From assembly GCF_029767005.1 (NCBI RefSeq), contig NZ_JARUQR010000001.1, forward strand, positions 305,028-369,027: a stretch of 64,000 nt of DNA, in the 5' to 3' direction. This document shows, piece after piece, positions 45,366-54,472 of this stretch. How positions within the stretch are numbered: the first letter of the stretch is position 1; every line of letters begins with the position of its first letter. Under the pieces are notes generated by a model. The model saw nothing but the letters and a program-made list of their open reading frames with translations, was not told the DNA's origin and did not search any database. The stretch is from Thiomicrorhabdus sp. ZW0627. GTDB lineage: Bacteria > Pseudomonadota > Gammaproteobacteria > Thiomicrospirales > Thiomicrospiraceae. The translations under genes were made by a program, and so were the position numbers.

Positions 45366-46433
45366 TCACTGCAAAGAAGGGATGTCGTCGGTCGGATACG
45401 GCAGTATCGTTTCGTCCAGCAGTTCCTCATGGAATTCCTCAACCTTGCCTTCTGCAATGTCACTGCGTGCGAATTTGGCGATATGGAACAATGCCTCACC
45501 CTCGTTTACCAGCGGCATCTTCATCTGCCCGATGACAATGCCGCTGCTCGGTGAATAAACCTCTACCTCCGTTTCACCAAACGGATCGGAAACGACACCG
45601 ATCAACGTCTTGTTCCCATGTACACGGCTACCATCACTTACCAATGAGCGAAAAATTCCGCTGTGTGGTGCACGCACCCAGAAACTGGACCGAGCCAACA
45701 CTGGTTGGATCTTACGGTCTTTTTTCTTTCTCGACTTCGGTAACATTTCAAGATGCCGCATGACATTGATGATTCCTTTCACTCCGGCCCTAATCGAAAC
45801 CTCATCGAATCGCAAGGCTTCCCCTGCCTCGTACAACAGAATAGGAATTCCTTTTTTGACGGCGGCGGCACGTAAAGATCCATCCCTGAGATTCGAGTTC
45901 AACATAAGCGGAGCACCAAATGCCATTGCCATCTCACGGGTCTCATCATCGTCAAGATTCGCTCGGATTTGAGGCAAATTGCTGCGATTGATCGCCCCCG
46001 TATGCAGATCGATCCCGTGCGTGGATTTCTTAACGATCTCATTCATAAAGATATACCCTAAACGTCCGGCGATGGAACCGGTTTTCGAACCCGGAAAACT
46101 ACGGTTCAAATCTCTACGGTCAGGCAGATAACGGGTATGGTTGATAAAGCCGTGCAGATTGACGATCGGAACGGTGATTAAAGTACCTTTTAAGCGCTGC
46201 AGAGACTTGACCTTGAGCAACCTGCGGATGATCTCAACACCATTCAGTTCGTCACCATGAATCGCGGCACTGATGAACACGACCGGTCCGGCCTGACGGC
46301 CACACCAAACTTGAACCGGCATAATCAATTCACTGTGCGTATAAAGTTTACCGATTTCCAAATCAATTGTTTTGCGCTCACCGGGGGCAACCGTCACCCC
46401 TCCAATCGTAATGGGCTGGTTACGCCTAGGCAT
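45366..46433 (-). CDS. Succinylglutamate desuccinylase/aspartoacylase-family zinc hydrolase (M14-like)
   Basis: 355 residues of the AstE/AspA family, a zinc carboxypeptidase fold. Metal site: AAIHGDELNGVEIIRRLL (His-x-x-Glu) and GIDLHTGAINRSNLPQI with His; catalytic Glu in LLYEAGEALRF. A C-terminal beta-domain follows (FWVRAPHSGIFRSLVSDGSR). It shares its start codon region with the RimK stop (one-base overlap), so it is the third gene of the cassette. In this context its substrate is likely a Glu-tagged product of RimK, by inference. Confidence 0.9.
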   Translation of the reverse strand: MPRRNQPITIGGVTVAPGERKTIDLEIGKLYTHSELIMPVQVWCGRQAGPVVFISAAIHGDELNGVEIIRRLLKVKSLQRLKGTLITVPIVNLHGFINHTRYLPDRRDLNRSFPGSKTGSIAGRLGYIFMNEIVKKSTHGIDLHTGAINRSNLPQIRANLDDDETREMAMAFGAPLMLNSNLRDGSLRAAAVKKGIPILLYEAGEALRFDEVSIRAGVKGIINVMRHLEMLPKSRKKKDRKIQPVLARSSFWVRAPHSGIFRSLVSDGSRVHGNKTLIGVVSDPFGETEVEVYSPSSGIVIGQMKMPLVNEGEALFHIAKFARSDIAEGKVEEFHEELLDETILPYPTDDIPSLQ

Positions 46434-47344
46434 TAGCCGGTTCCTTTTGTACGGGTACGATTGTGTTTTTTATGTGAATTTTTTTCCAAAAATTCGATGA
46501 TCATTCCGGCAATGTCCTTACCGCTCGATCCTTCAATTCCTTCAAGCCCCGGCGAAGAGTTCACTTCCATGACAACCGGCCCGTGATTGGAACGCAACAG
46601 GTCGACACCGCAAACGTTAAGTCCCATGATCTTCGCGGCATTAACCGCAGTAGCGCGCTCGGCCGCCGTGATTTTAACCAGATTAGCTGAACCGCCCTGA
46701 TGTAAATTGGAACGAAACTCCCCTTCCTTACCCTGGCGTTTCATTGCGGCGATCACCTTGCCGCCAACCACGAAACAGCGGATGTCCGCTCCGCCGGCTT
46801 CCTTGATGAATTCTTGTACGAGAATGTTTGCCTTAAGGCCGTTGAAAGCCTGGATAACACTGGTTGCAGCAGAATGCGTTTCCGCCAAAACCACACCGAC
46901 ACCTTGCGTCCCTTCCAGCAATTTTATGACGACCGGTGCACCGCCGACCGTTTTCAAAAGATCATCGACATCATCAGGCGAATGCGCGAATCCGGTGACA
47001 GGCAAGCCAACTCCCCGACGCGAAAGCAATTGAAGACTACGCAGCTTGTCACGGGAACGGGTAATAGCAACCGACTCGTTAAGCGGATACACGTTCATCA
47101 TCTCAAACTGTCTCAATACAGCTGTACCGTAAAAGGTTACCGAAGCACCGATACGAGGAATGACCGCATCAAATCCTTCCAGAATTTTTCCTTTATAATG
47201 AATTTCAGGATTCACCGAATTGATGTTCATATAGCAACGCAACACATCGATAATCTGTACTTCGTGCCCACGGGATTCCGCCGCTTCGACAAGTCGTTTG
47301 GTGGAGTACAGTTCCGGCCCTCTGGAAAGGATGGCAATCTTCAT
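46433..47344 (-). CDS. rimK: ATP-grasp ligase, RimK-like
   Basis: 303-residue ATP-grasp ligase. Relatives add glutamate to the C-terminus of ribosomal protein S6, and in some species make poly-glutamate. Motifs: [60 protein letters not shown] (Gly loop), [20 protein letters not shown] and [18 protein letters not shown]. It starts one base into the stop of the aspartyl-protease-like gene (TAATG). Confidence 0.92.
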   Translation of the reverse strand: MKIAILSRGPELYSTKRLVEAAESRGHEVQIIDVLRCYMNINSVNPEIHYKGKILEGFDAVIPRIGASVTFYGTAVLRQFEMMNVYPLNESVAITRSRDKLRSLQLLSRRGVGLPVTGFAHSPDDVDDLLKTVGGAPVVIKLLEGTQGVGVVLAETHSAATSVIQAFNGLKANILVQEFIKEAGGADIRCFVVGGKVIAAMKRQGKEGEFRSNLHQGGSANLVKITAAERATAVNAAKIMGLNVCGVDLLRSNHGPVVMEVNSSPGLEGIEGSSGKDIAGMIIEFLEKNSHKKHNRTRTKGTG

Positions 47345-47772
47345 TATTCACTTCCTTGCATAAACGATTTAGTTGGATTAACAAGCAACCCCGCTTTTCT
47401 TAATGCCGTCCTGCCCAACAGCATTTTATAAGTCATGGTATCCCTGCTGGTGAGGGAAACCGAAATTTTTAAACGGTGCTCACCGATTTGGATTCGCGTA
47501 CGTATGAAATAACGTTCGCTAACATTGCCGCTGGAGTCGGTTACGGCACGGATATCATTGACTTTGGCTTCACAGATTTGAATTTGGCTCAGATCCTGTT
47601 CATCGGTGTGGATTGAAAATCGGATCCACTGCATGCCATCTTTATCAAAAGGTTCGAGTCCAAACGCATGCAACGCCGAATTTTTAGCTCCGGTATCGAC
47701 TTTACACTTCAAGCGTTGGATTCCCAATTCCGGCAAAGAAACCCATTCTCGCCAACCAACCATTTCAGACAT
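47344..47772 (-). CDS. Retropepsin-like ATP-dependent zinc protease family protein (RimB-like)
   Basis: 142 residues. The domain has [20 protein letters not shown] and the aspartyl protease motif [12 protein letters not shown] with Asp26, then [20 protein letters not shown] and [20 protein letters not shown], the second retropepsin-like strand. In Pseudomonas, RimB of this type acts with RimA/RimK on ribosomal protein S6. First gene of the RimB-RimK-M14-like operon. No zinc ligands are visible, so the historic zinc-protease name is doubtful. Confidence 0.85.
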   Translation of the reverse strand: MSEMVGWREWVSLPELGIQRLKCKVDTGAKNSALHAFGLEPFDKDGMQWIRFSIHTDEQDLSQIQICEAKVNDIRAVTDSSGNVSERYFIRTRIQIGEHRLKISVSLTSRDTMTYKMLLGRTALRKAGLLVNPTKSFMQGSE

Positions 47773-47997
47773 GCAGTCATCCTATGAAAGACCCTTTACG
47801 AATTATACTAGCAGAATCCCCCATGAAAGATAAGACATCAAACTACTCGAAATCATAATCCAGTGCGCATTCATGACGGCTAGATAAAAGCGGCGGAAGT
47901 TTAAGGCATTTATCACTCAAAGGCACTAAAATATTCACAGTGAATCATAAAATAATTCATTTACGGTTTTTCATTCTCACCATAAGGCTTAAATTCT

Positions 47998-48552
47998 ATG
48001 TCTAAGCGGCTTTTACTTATCTGGACAGGCCTGTTCATTTTGCTTTGCCTAATCGGTGCATGGTTTTACATGAGCATAAAAGCTCCGCGTATCGTAAATA
48101 ACCAGACCGCCCCCTTAAAGGCACCCTCTTCACAACAACCGTTGCAATCCTCAAACCCAGTATCGAATGAACTAAAGAATGAGGCGCCTAAAACGCAATC
48201 CACAATAAAGCCGGCAACATCGCAAACGGCGGACAAACAACTCAAGCCATTAAACTTGGAGTTGAATAACACACCTTCCAGTATTTCACCCTCTTCTTCC
48301 ATAGAAGGACCGGTAAAACCGCCATCAAGTTCCGAAGGTGCTGCCACAGGCGAAAAGGATACCTTGCCACTTAAAGGAACCGGCAAAAAGGACAAGCTGC
48401 TTTACGGCTATGAAGGTAAGGACAAGGATGACAATGTGAACCTGATGCTCGGCGTTCAAAAAGACGACGTGACCATCAAAAGCGGCATCAAAAAAGGCGA
48501 GGATGAGACGGAAGTGCAATCCATCGAAATCGAAGTTAAGCTACCCAAATAA
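47998..48552 (+). CDS. Membrane-anchored Pro/Ser/Lys-rich protein of unknown function
   Basis: 184 residues: one N-terminal helix (LLLIWTGLFILLCLIGAWFY), then a low-complexity linker rich in P, S, N, T and K (residues 40-120) and a small charged C-terminal domain (KLLYGYEGKDKDDNVNLMLG, EVQSIEIEVKLPK). It could be a periplasmic linker-anchored domain. No family recognised. Standing alone between minus- and plus-strand neighbours; an in-frame CAGGCCTG (48026-48033) is inside it. Confidence 0.6.
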   Translation: MSKRLLLIWTGLFILLCLIGAWFYMSIKAPRIVNNQTAPLKAPSSQQPLQSSNPVSNELKNEAPKTQSTIKPATSQTADKQLKPLNLELNNTPSSISPSSSIEGPVKPPSSSEGAATGEKDTLPLKGTGKKDKLLYGYEGKDKDDNVNLMLGVQKDDVTIKSGIKKGEDETEVQSIEIEVKLPK

Positions 48553-48728
48553 CACCTCAGCAATAGCTGCTATCCATAATGATTTCCAACACACCCCGTT
48601 TCAGACTCAATAGAAGCGCTCATAAAAATAAACCATAACCCATTGAATTTAGTTATTTTTACACAACCAAAGACTACTGTAGAATAAAAAATGAATCTAC
48701 AACCCAGTCTATCGGATAAGGGGGAGTC

Positions 48729-49400
48729 ATGGCTTTTCAAACCATCTTACGAGTACTGGTCGTACAGCTTATCGCTACGTTTGCTATCATTTTTCCGGCT
48801 CACGCCGAGCAAACTAAACTCAAGGTCAACATCACACCCGAAATAGGAAGTTTCACGGTCATGCATAACGGCCAACCGGTTACCATTATGCGTAATCAGG
48901 ATACCACGCATAAAATCATTGATGACTACGCTCTCACCTCTCGTTCTTGCCCGCCGTTCTGTGTCCAGCCAATGAATCTACTGCCGGGCGTAACCACCAT
49001 CGGAGAGCTGGAAATGATACAGTTTCTGAAACAGAAAGCCACAGGTGATAAGAACCTGCTGATCATTGATTCACGGACGCCGGACTGGGTCGCGAAAGGC
49101 ACGATACCGAGCGCCATCAACATTCCATGGACACAGCTTTACCGGGAATCTTCCAGTTACGAACCCTTAGTGGTGGAAGAAATTTTAACCGACCGTTTCG
49201 GAGCGCAAAACGAGGACGGCATCTGGAACTTCACCAAAGCAAAACAGTTGGTTCTGTTCTGTAACGGCCCGTGGTGCGGACAATCGCCGACAAATCTTAT
49301 TGCACTCGTTAATATGGGTTACCCCGCACATAAACTGTTTTGGTATAGAGGGGGCATGCAAGCCTGGAATGGATTGGGGTTGACGACAGTTAAACCTTGA
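48729..49400 (+). CDS. Periplasmic rhodanese-domain protein
   Basis: 223 residues with a signal peptide (LVVQLIATFAIIFPAHAEQ). The rhodanese domain has DSRTPDWVAKGTIPSAINIP and the active loop LFCNGPWCGQSPT, with catalytic Cys178. A second pair, Cys74/Cys78 in SRSCPPFC, and Cys183 of the loop make a possible redox pair. It probably passes sulfane sulfur or acts on a thiol outside the cytoplasm. No operon partner; preceded by GGGGGA at good spacing. Confidence 0.85.
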   Translation: MAFQTILRVLVVQLIATFAIIFPAHAEQTKLKVNITPEIGSFTVMHNGQPVTIMRNQDTTHKIIDDYALTSRSCPPFCVQPMNLLPGVTTIGELEMIQFLKQKATGDKNLLIIDSRTPDWVAKGTIPSAINIPWTQLYRESSSYEPLVVEEILTDRFGAQNEDGIWNFTKAKQLVLFCNGPWCGQSPTNLIALVNMGYPAHKLFWYRGGMQAWNGLGLTTVKP

Positions 49401-49432
49401 CGATCTCTATTTTAAAATTCGTAAGCACTTGT

Positions 49433-50506
49433 TCAGCCAACAAGGTCACGTTCAAGAAAACGGATTTTAAGTTCGCTTTGCATGGTGGTCAGCCAGATCT
49501 CACCGGGTGTTACTTCAAATACCATCGGATAGGCCAGCCATGCACCCTGACAAGAAGCGATGACTACCGGATTCGACCAACTGTCACCGTCGTCGTCCGA
49601 GAACCTTACAGAGAGTTCTTCACGTTGCCAAGAAGCCGCCACTTCAGAACACAATCCCGCCCGGCGAACGGCCGTCGTTTCATTTTCTTTATAGAGCTGA
49701 TTATAGGAGAGCATCAATCGCCCCGAAGCCAGACGGGTCAGCATGCCGGGAGAACTCGAAGCCGGCAATCCCGGTTCAACACTCGTCCAACTTAGTCCTT
49801 TGTCATTCGAATAAGCGTGCCAGAACCAATCCCGGTTGGTGCGGATGCAATACCAGAGGCGTTCGTCCTTCAATTCAATCAAAGTCCCTTCATAGCAGCC
49901 GCCATGATGCCCTTGTCCGCCAATATCAAGTCGATTACTGGCCTGCCAGGTTTTTCCATCGTCTTCAGAACTAAAACTCAAGGCGTAGTGACGCCCGTTT
50001 TCGTAATCGAGATTCTGTGCCGATACAACCACTTCTCCGCCTTCAAGCTGAATAATCGAAGTGGTGGCCGCCGCATAACCGGCCTGAATCCGAATCGGCT
50101 CTTCCCAGGTTCTACCTCCATCGAGACTGCGCGTAATCCAATGGTACAACCATGAGTTCTTAGTCGGCTTATTGGTCTTGCGATGCCAATTAAAATACCT
50201 ACGCCCGGTATTAACAAAAGACAACACAATGACACCGGATTCAAGACAAATCATTGAACGGGAATCGTCAATCGAAAAATCCTCCGAACCAAAAAGTGGC
50301 CAGGCCTGCCAGGTTTTTCCTTCGTCCTGAGAAATATGAATTTGATTGGAATCGAACCCGACCAATTCACCCTGCCGGTTTCGTACAAAGGGCCCGGCAA
50401 GACCATGATTGGACGGCGTTACTTTTTCGTGCAGGAAAACCGGCTCTTCAGTAACCGGCGCCAACTTGAAGTCCAGTCTAATTTGGTCGTGTTTGATCAT
50501 ACACAT
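49433..50506 (-). CDS. BNR/Asp-box (sialidase-fold) protein of unknown substrate
   Basis: 357-residue beta-propeller with about five Asp-boxes of the type S-x-D-x-G-x-T/S-W: SQDEGKTWQ, SLDGGRTWE, SEDDGKTWQ, SNDKGLSWT, SDDDGDSWS. The layout is that of exo-alpha-sialidase-like proteins, with Arg residues (DSRSM, IRTNRDW, FSDDDG). There is no signal peptide, so it is probably cytosolic. Start ATG 50506 lies four bases after the hemJ stop. No sialic-acid gene is nearby, so true sialidase activity is doubtful. Confidence 0.8.
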   Translation of the reverse strand: MCMIKHDQIRLDFKLAPVTEEPVFLHEKVTPSNHGLAGPFVRNRQGELVGFDSNQIHISQDEGKTWQAWPLFGSEDFSIDDSRSMICLESGVIVLSFVNTGRRYFNWHRKTNKPTKNSWLYHWITRSLDGGRTWEEPIRIQAGYAAATTSIIQLEGGEVVVSAQNLDYENGRHYALSFSSEDDGKTWQASNRLDIGGQGHHGGCYEGTLIELKDERLWYCIRTNRDWFWHAYSNDKGLSWTSVEPGLPASSSPGMLTRLASGRLMLSYNQLYKENETTAVRRAGLCSEVAASWQREELSVRFSDDDGDSWSNPVVIASCQGAWLAYPMVFEVTPGEIWLTTMQSELKIRFLERDLVG

Positions 50507-50509
50507 GAA

Positions 50510-50932
50510 TTAGAACGGCTTGACGACAACCAAAATCAGGATAATCGTTACCAGCACGAGTGGAATCTCGTTCGCCCAGCGATAGTAGATGCCGCTATGA
50601 TCCAAGTGTCCTTCCTGCATCTCTTTCATGCGTGCTTTGGTCCACATATGGTAAACCAACATCAAGATCACGAAGACAATCTTGGCGTGCAACCATCCCA
50701 TGCCCTCGGCAAGCGGAAAATACGCCAGCCACAACCAGATTCCGGTACCGATCGCCAACATCATCATGATGGTCATGAAACCGTAGAGCTTTTTCGCCAT
50801 GATCGCCAAACGTGTTACGTCCTGGCCGGCTTCTTTCCCTTCCACGAAATGTACGAAAATTCTCGGTAGGTAAAAAATACCTGCCATCCAGGACATCATG
50901 AAAAGAATATGGAACGTTTTTAACCAAAGCAT
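50510..50932 (-). CDS. hemJ: Protoporphyrinogen IX oxidase HemJ
   Basis: 140-residue inner-membrane enzyme of the CopD-like UPF0093 family, making protoporphyrin IX for heme. Four helices: KTFHILFMMSWMAGIFYLPR (with conserved His8), FMTIMMMLAIGTGIWLW, LHAKIVFVILMLVYHMW and IPLVLVTIILILVVVK. Starts at 50932 and is followed, four bases after its stop, by the Asp-box gene. Confidence 0.94.
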   Translation of the reverse strand: MLWLKTFHILFMMSWMAGIFYLPRIFVHFVEGKEAGQDVTRLAIMAKKLYGFMTIMMMLAIGTGIWLWLAYFPLAEGMGWLHAKIVFVILMLVYHMWTKARMKEMQEGHLDHSGIYYRWANEIPLVLVTIILILVVVKPF

Positions 50933-51034
50933 AGATTTTCCTCGAAAGTTGTCAAAAGTTAGAAGTTTGTGCGCGGTATCTGTATCATAACGTTTTTGTA
51001 ATGAATTAAAACTCTCAAAACTTAGGAATTAATC

Positions 51035-51514
51035 ATGTCTATCCAAAACGATAAAGTCGCCTTAATCGAATACACCTTAACCAACGAAGCTGGCGAAACT
51101 TTAGATGCTTCCAACGGTAACCCTCTTGCCTACCTCCACGGTCACGGCAACTTGATCCCAGGTCTGGAAAAAGAGTTGGAAGGGAAATCGGTTGGGGACA
51201 AATTCACAGCAACCATTCCGGCTGCAGACGCCTACGGCGAGCGTGTGGATGCATTGGTTCAGACAGTTCCAAGCAGCATGTTCCAAGGCGTTGAAACATT
51301 GGAAGTCGGTATGCGTTTTCAGGCACAGTCTGAACAGGGCATGCATTCTGTTGAAATCACTGCGGTTGATGGTGACCAGGTCACTGTAGACGGAAACCAC
51401 CCTCTTGCGGGCATGCCTTTGACGTTCGATATCGAAGTAACAGGTCTTCGTGATGCAACGGAAGAAGAGTTGGAACATGGCCACGCTCACGGTGAAGGCG
51501 GACACCACCACTAA
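51035..51514 (+). CDS. slyD: FKBP-type peptidyl-prolyl isomerase SlyD
   Basis: 159-residue chaperone-isomerase with metal-binding tail. FKBP domain: GNPLAYLHGHGNLIPGLEKE and AAD..YGERVDALVQTVP, insert-in-flap domain GMRFQAQSEQGMHSVEITAV, then HPLAGMPLTFDIEVTGLRDA, and a His-rich end (HGHAHGEGGHHH), shorter than in E. coli. Nickel supply and folding are known roles. Ends at a stem at 51531-51554. Confidence 0.95.
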   Translation: MSIQNDKVALIEYTLTNEAGETLDASNGNPLAYLHGHGNLIPGLEKELEGKSVGDKFTATIPAADAYGERVDALVQTVPSSMFQGVETLEVGMRFQAQSEQGMHSVEITAVDGDQVTVDGNHPLAGMPLTFDIEVTGLRDATEEELEHGHAHGEGGHHH

Positions 51515-51530
51515 TCGACCTCACTTCTAT

Positions 51531-51554
51531 ACGGGCGGTTCTTACATCGCCCGT
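51531..51554 (+). terminator. Terminator-like stem downstream of slyD
   Basis: ACGGGCG (51531-51537) / CGCCCGT (51548-51554), followed by TTTAAAT. Faces the minus-strand GGDEF/EAL gene. Confidence 0.7.
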
Positions 51555-51642
51555 TTAAATCACTACGGCAAATTATTCAATTCTGCTTAAACAGAAGCCT
51601 CAAACTAACCGACTACGGTTCCTCTCACACCCAAGACGAAAC

Positions 51643-54198
51643 TTATCTTCCCTGAATGAACTGTTCCAATGCTTCCGCATCCATCGGACGTGCCTTAAAG
51701 AACCCTTGAATGATGTTGCAGCCAATCAGCTTAAGCAGTCTAAAGGTCTCATTGTCTTCAACACCTTCCGCAATCGTCTGCATCTCAAGGTTATGCGCCA
51801 TCGTGATAATACTTTCCACCACAGCAAGCGCCTTGTCATCTGTTTTGATCTTGCGAATGATCGACATGTCGATTTTCAGATAATCCGCAGGCAACTCAAG
51901 CAAATAACCGAAAGAAGAATAACCGGTTCCGAAATCATCAATGGCGATCTTGAAGCCTAGTTCACGCAATTGCTTGAAAACGGTTTTGGCATATTGTGTG
52001 TCTTCAATCAGAGCCCTTTCGACAATCTCAAGAGTAATCCAATGTGGATCCACTCCAGTCCTCTCCATGATGACCTGGATACGCTCGAGCAAGTTCTGAT
52101 GTTCGAAGTTAACTGCGGACAGGTTAATAGCGATACGTTGACCATCCTCGAAATACTTTCTCCAACTAACGGCTTTCTGGAAAACATGCTCCAAGATATA
52201 GTCTTCAACCATTAAGATCAAACCGGAATTCTCCAGTTCTTCGATGAAGTCTCCCGGGTAAATCAATTCGCCGTTCCTTCTCCAACGAATCAAGGATTCG
52301 ATTCCTGCCATGATATCAGTACGACTTTCGAAATACGGCTGATAGTGCAACTCAAAGTCTTGGTCGGCGACAGCCTGTTGCAAAGCATGATAAGTCTGTA
52401 AAAACACCTTCGCACGAATGTTCATGTCCGGTTCATAGTATTGAATGCTCTGACTGCTCGATTTCTTGGCATTGACCAAAGCCAAATCGACATTATGAAT
52501 CAAATCATTCACCGTCTTGGACCCATCCGGATAGGTTACGACGCCGCAATCACAATTAAGCTGGATCGAACCCTTCTGGTTGGACAGCTTGATCGGTTGG
52601 ACCAAACAGTCAAACAGTTTGTTGACCATCGCATAGATCTCTTCATCAGACTCTAACCCCTGCAAAGCAATGGCAAACTCATCACTGCCGAATCGTGCAA
52701 CAATATCATTCTCGCAAACCTTCAGCGAAAGTCGCGATGCAACTTGAGTAAGGATATCATTACCGGTCTCAAAACCGTAGGTGTCATTGATCATCGCAAA
52801 ATTCTTGATATCGACAACCATCAACGCCATAGAGGTTTTTTGCTGATGGGCATTGGCGATGATATTCTCAAGCTCTTTTGTAAAGAAGGTTCGGTTGTGT
52901 AACTTTGTGATCGGATCGTAATAAGTGACGAAGCTGAGTTCTTGTGTCAGTTCGATTTCGCGGCTCATGTCTTTACCGACATAAACGTATTTATAACCGT
53001 CGCAATGCTTTACCGGTACGATGGTGGCATCGAGAATGAAAATTTCATTATTTTTCTTTTTGTTGGTGAACACGCCATTGAATGTCTCGCCGGCAAGGAT
53101 CGTATCCCAGAAATCTTTATAAAACGACTCAACGTGCTTACCGGATTTGAATATCGATGGTTTCATTCCCAACAATTCTTGACGGGAATAGCCGGTGATC
53201 TGACAAACACTGTCGTTGACGAATTCGATTGTACCCGACTGATCACACACCATCATCCAGTTAGGACTGCGTTTAGCGCTTTCAAAGAACAACTCACTTT
53301 GACTCTGTTCGTTGAAACGGTTCAAAACATAGTTCAAGTCGACAACCATGCTGTCCAAAAGTTCTTTTTCTTCCGGACTGTCGAAGCGCCATTTTTTCGA
53401 ATAAAATGTCACCACACCAACAACCCGGTCACCCTGACGCAAAGGCAAAGCAACCGAACAGCGAAACCCGCATTCCGTCATTTTGGCTTCCCAAGGCGCC
53501 ATAAAACGATTTCTATTGGTGTCGTCGTTAACAAAAACCCGATTTTGCAGAACGGCTTGGGCCGGTGGCCCTTTAGACAGCTCAGAATCAGGCAACAGGG
53601 AGATATCGAGAGTATCAATGTATTCCTGACAGCAGCCCGCCTTGTGCTTGATGTCAATTCTGGACTCTTCCCTATTGACCAGGCCTGTCCAAACAAAATC
53701 GATTGTCGAATTTTCTACGATTGTCTGAGCCAACTGGAAACACAGCTCTTCGCGTGAAGAAACATGGACAATTAACTTATTGATACCATTAAGAAGGTTG
53801 TAGAGTTCATTGATGAAGCGAAGTTTGGAATCACTGACCTTTTCAAGGTTCGTCTTGGTTGAAATGCAGACGCCGACTTGCTGATCCTGCCACCTATGCA
53901 GATTGACATTGGATTCCATGATTAAATCTCGGCCATCCTTTGTTCGCCATTCGGATTGGACAACGTGCGAGGTTTCGATATTGTTGGAATTTTCGGATGG
54001 TAGATCGGAAAGATATCCATCCCAGAACGATTTTGAAACGATGTGCTTGATTGGTGTGTCAAACAGTTCGCGGTCGGAATACCCTAGTAGTTCAGAAGCT
54101 CGGGGGTTCGCGTACACAATATTGCTGTCATCCAAAGAAAAGACAACAACCGACAAGTTAGAAAAATCCTCTAATGCGTCCTGCAAAATCATCTCCAT
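51643..54198 (-). CDS. PAS-GAF-PAS-GGDEF-EAL signalling protein
   Basis: 851-residue cytosolic sensor for cyclic-di-GMP. Domains in order: PAS (about 1-120), GAF (about 140-300; CGFRCSVALPLRQGDRVVGV), PAS (about 310-430), GGDEF (about 430-590) and EAL (about 600-850). The GGDEF motif reads RFGSDEF (Ser for Gly), which argues against synthesis. The EAL has ESL for EAL but keeps INLSAVNFEHQ, DDFGTGYSS, LKIDMSII and AEGVED, so it is probably an active phosphodiesterase. Inactive GGDEF may act as a GTP sensor. Confidence 0.92.
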   Translation of the reverse strand: MEMILQDALEDFSNLSVVVFSLDDSNIVYANPRASELLGYSDRELFDTPIKHIVSKSFWDGYLSDLPSENSNNIETSHVVQSEWRTKDGRDLIMESNVNLHRWQDQQVGVCISTKTNLEKVSDSKLRFINELYNLLNGINKLIVHVSSREELCFQLAQTIVENSTIDFVWTGLVNREESRIDIKHKAGCCQEYIDTLDISLLPDSELSKGPPAQAVLQNRVFVNDDTNRNRFMAPWEAKMTECGFRCSVALPLRQGDRVVGVVTFYSKKWRFDSPEEKELLDSMVVDLNYVLNRFNEQSQSELFFESAKRSPNWMMVCDQSGTIEFVNDSVCQITGYSRQELLGMKPSIFKSGKHVESFYKDFWDTILAGETFNGVFTNKKKNNEIFILDATIVPVKHCDGYKYVYVGKDMSREIELTQELSFVTYYDPITKLHNRTFFTKELENIIANAHQQKTSMALMVVDIKNFAMINDTYGFETGNDILTQVASRLSLKVCENDIVARFGSDEFAIALQGLESDEEIYAMVNKLFDCLVQPIKLSNQKGSIQLNCDCGVVTYPDGSKTVNDLIHNVDLALVNAKKSSSQSIQYYEPDMNIRAKVFLQTYHALQQAVADQDFELHYQPYFESRTDIMAGIESLIRWRRNGELIYPGDFIEELENSGLILMVEDYILEHVFQKAVSWRKYFEDGQRIAINLSAVNFEHQNLLERIQVIMERTGVDPHWITLEIVERALIEDTQYAKTVFKQLRELGFKIAIDDFGTGYSSFGYLLELPADYLKIDMSIIRKIKTDDKALAVVESIITMAHNLEMQTIAEGVEDNETFRLLKLIGCNIIQGFFKARPMDAEALEQFIQGR

Positions 54199-54408
54199 TT
54201 AAGCCATACATTAAATTGAAGCATACGGCTCTTCCTTGAACCGCCTAAAGCGTTCAACCGATTCACTCTATGTATCGGCTGTCTTTAGATTTTATTTAAA
54301 CTGGATTTTGAAAAATAGTCTTGATAAACCAATCATCCACAATGAATGAGAACTGTAATCTCATTCCATCACCATGAAAACCACGTGCATTCTATACCGT
54401 ATAATGCT

Positions 54409-54434
54409 AAAACCCAAGTATATATATGGGTTTT
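54409..54434 (-). terminator. Hairpin downstream of the membrane cytochrome gene
   Basis: AAAACCCA (54409-54416) / TGGGTTTT (54427-54434); moderate stem with AT loop, T run on the minus strand is short. Weak terminator candidate. Confidence 0.45.
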
Positions 54435-54472
54435 TATTACCCATAAATTACGAATAACACACAACGGAAGGA

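Noticed and set aside
49433-50506. Calling this gene a true sialidase
   Set aside because: Asp-boxes alone are common to many propellers; there is no signal peptide and no sialic-acid pathway gene in the window.
52942-53757. Plus-strand 271-codon open frame opposite the GGDEF/EAL gene
   Set aside because: It is the antisense of a clearly conserved signalling protein and its product has no recognisable motif; long antisense frames arise from codon bias.
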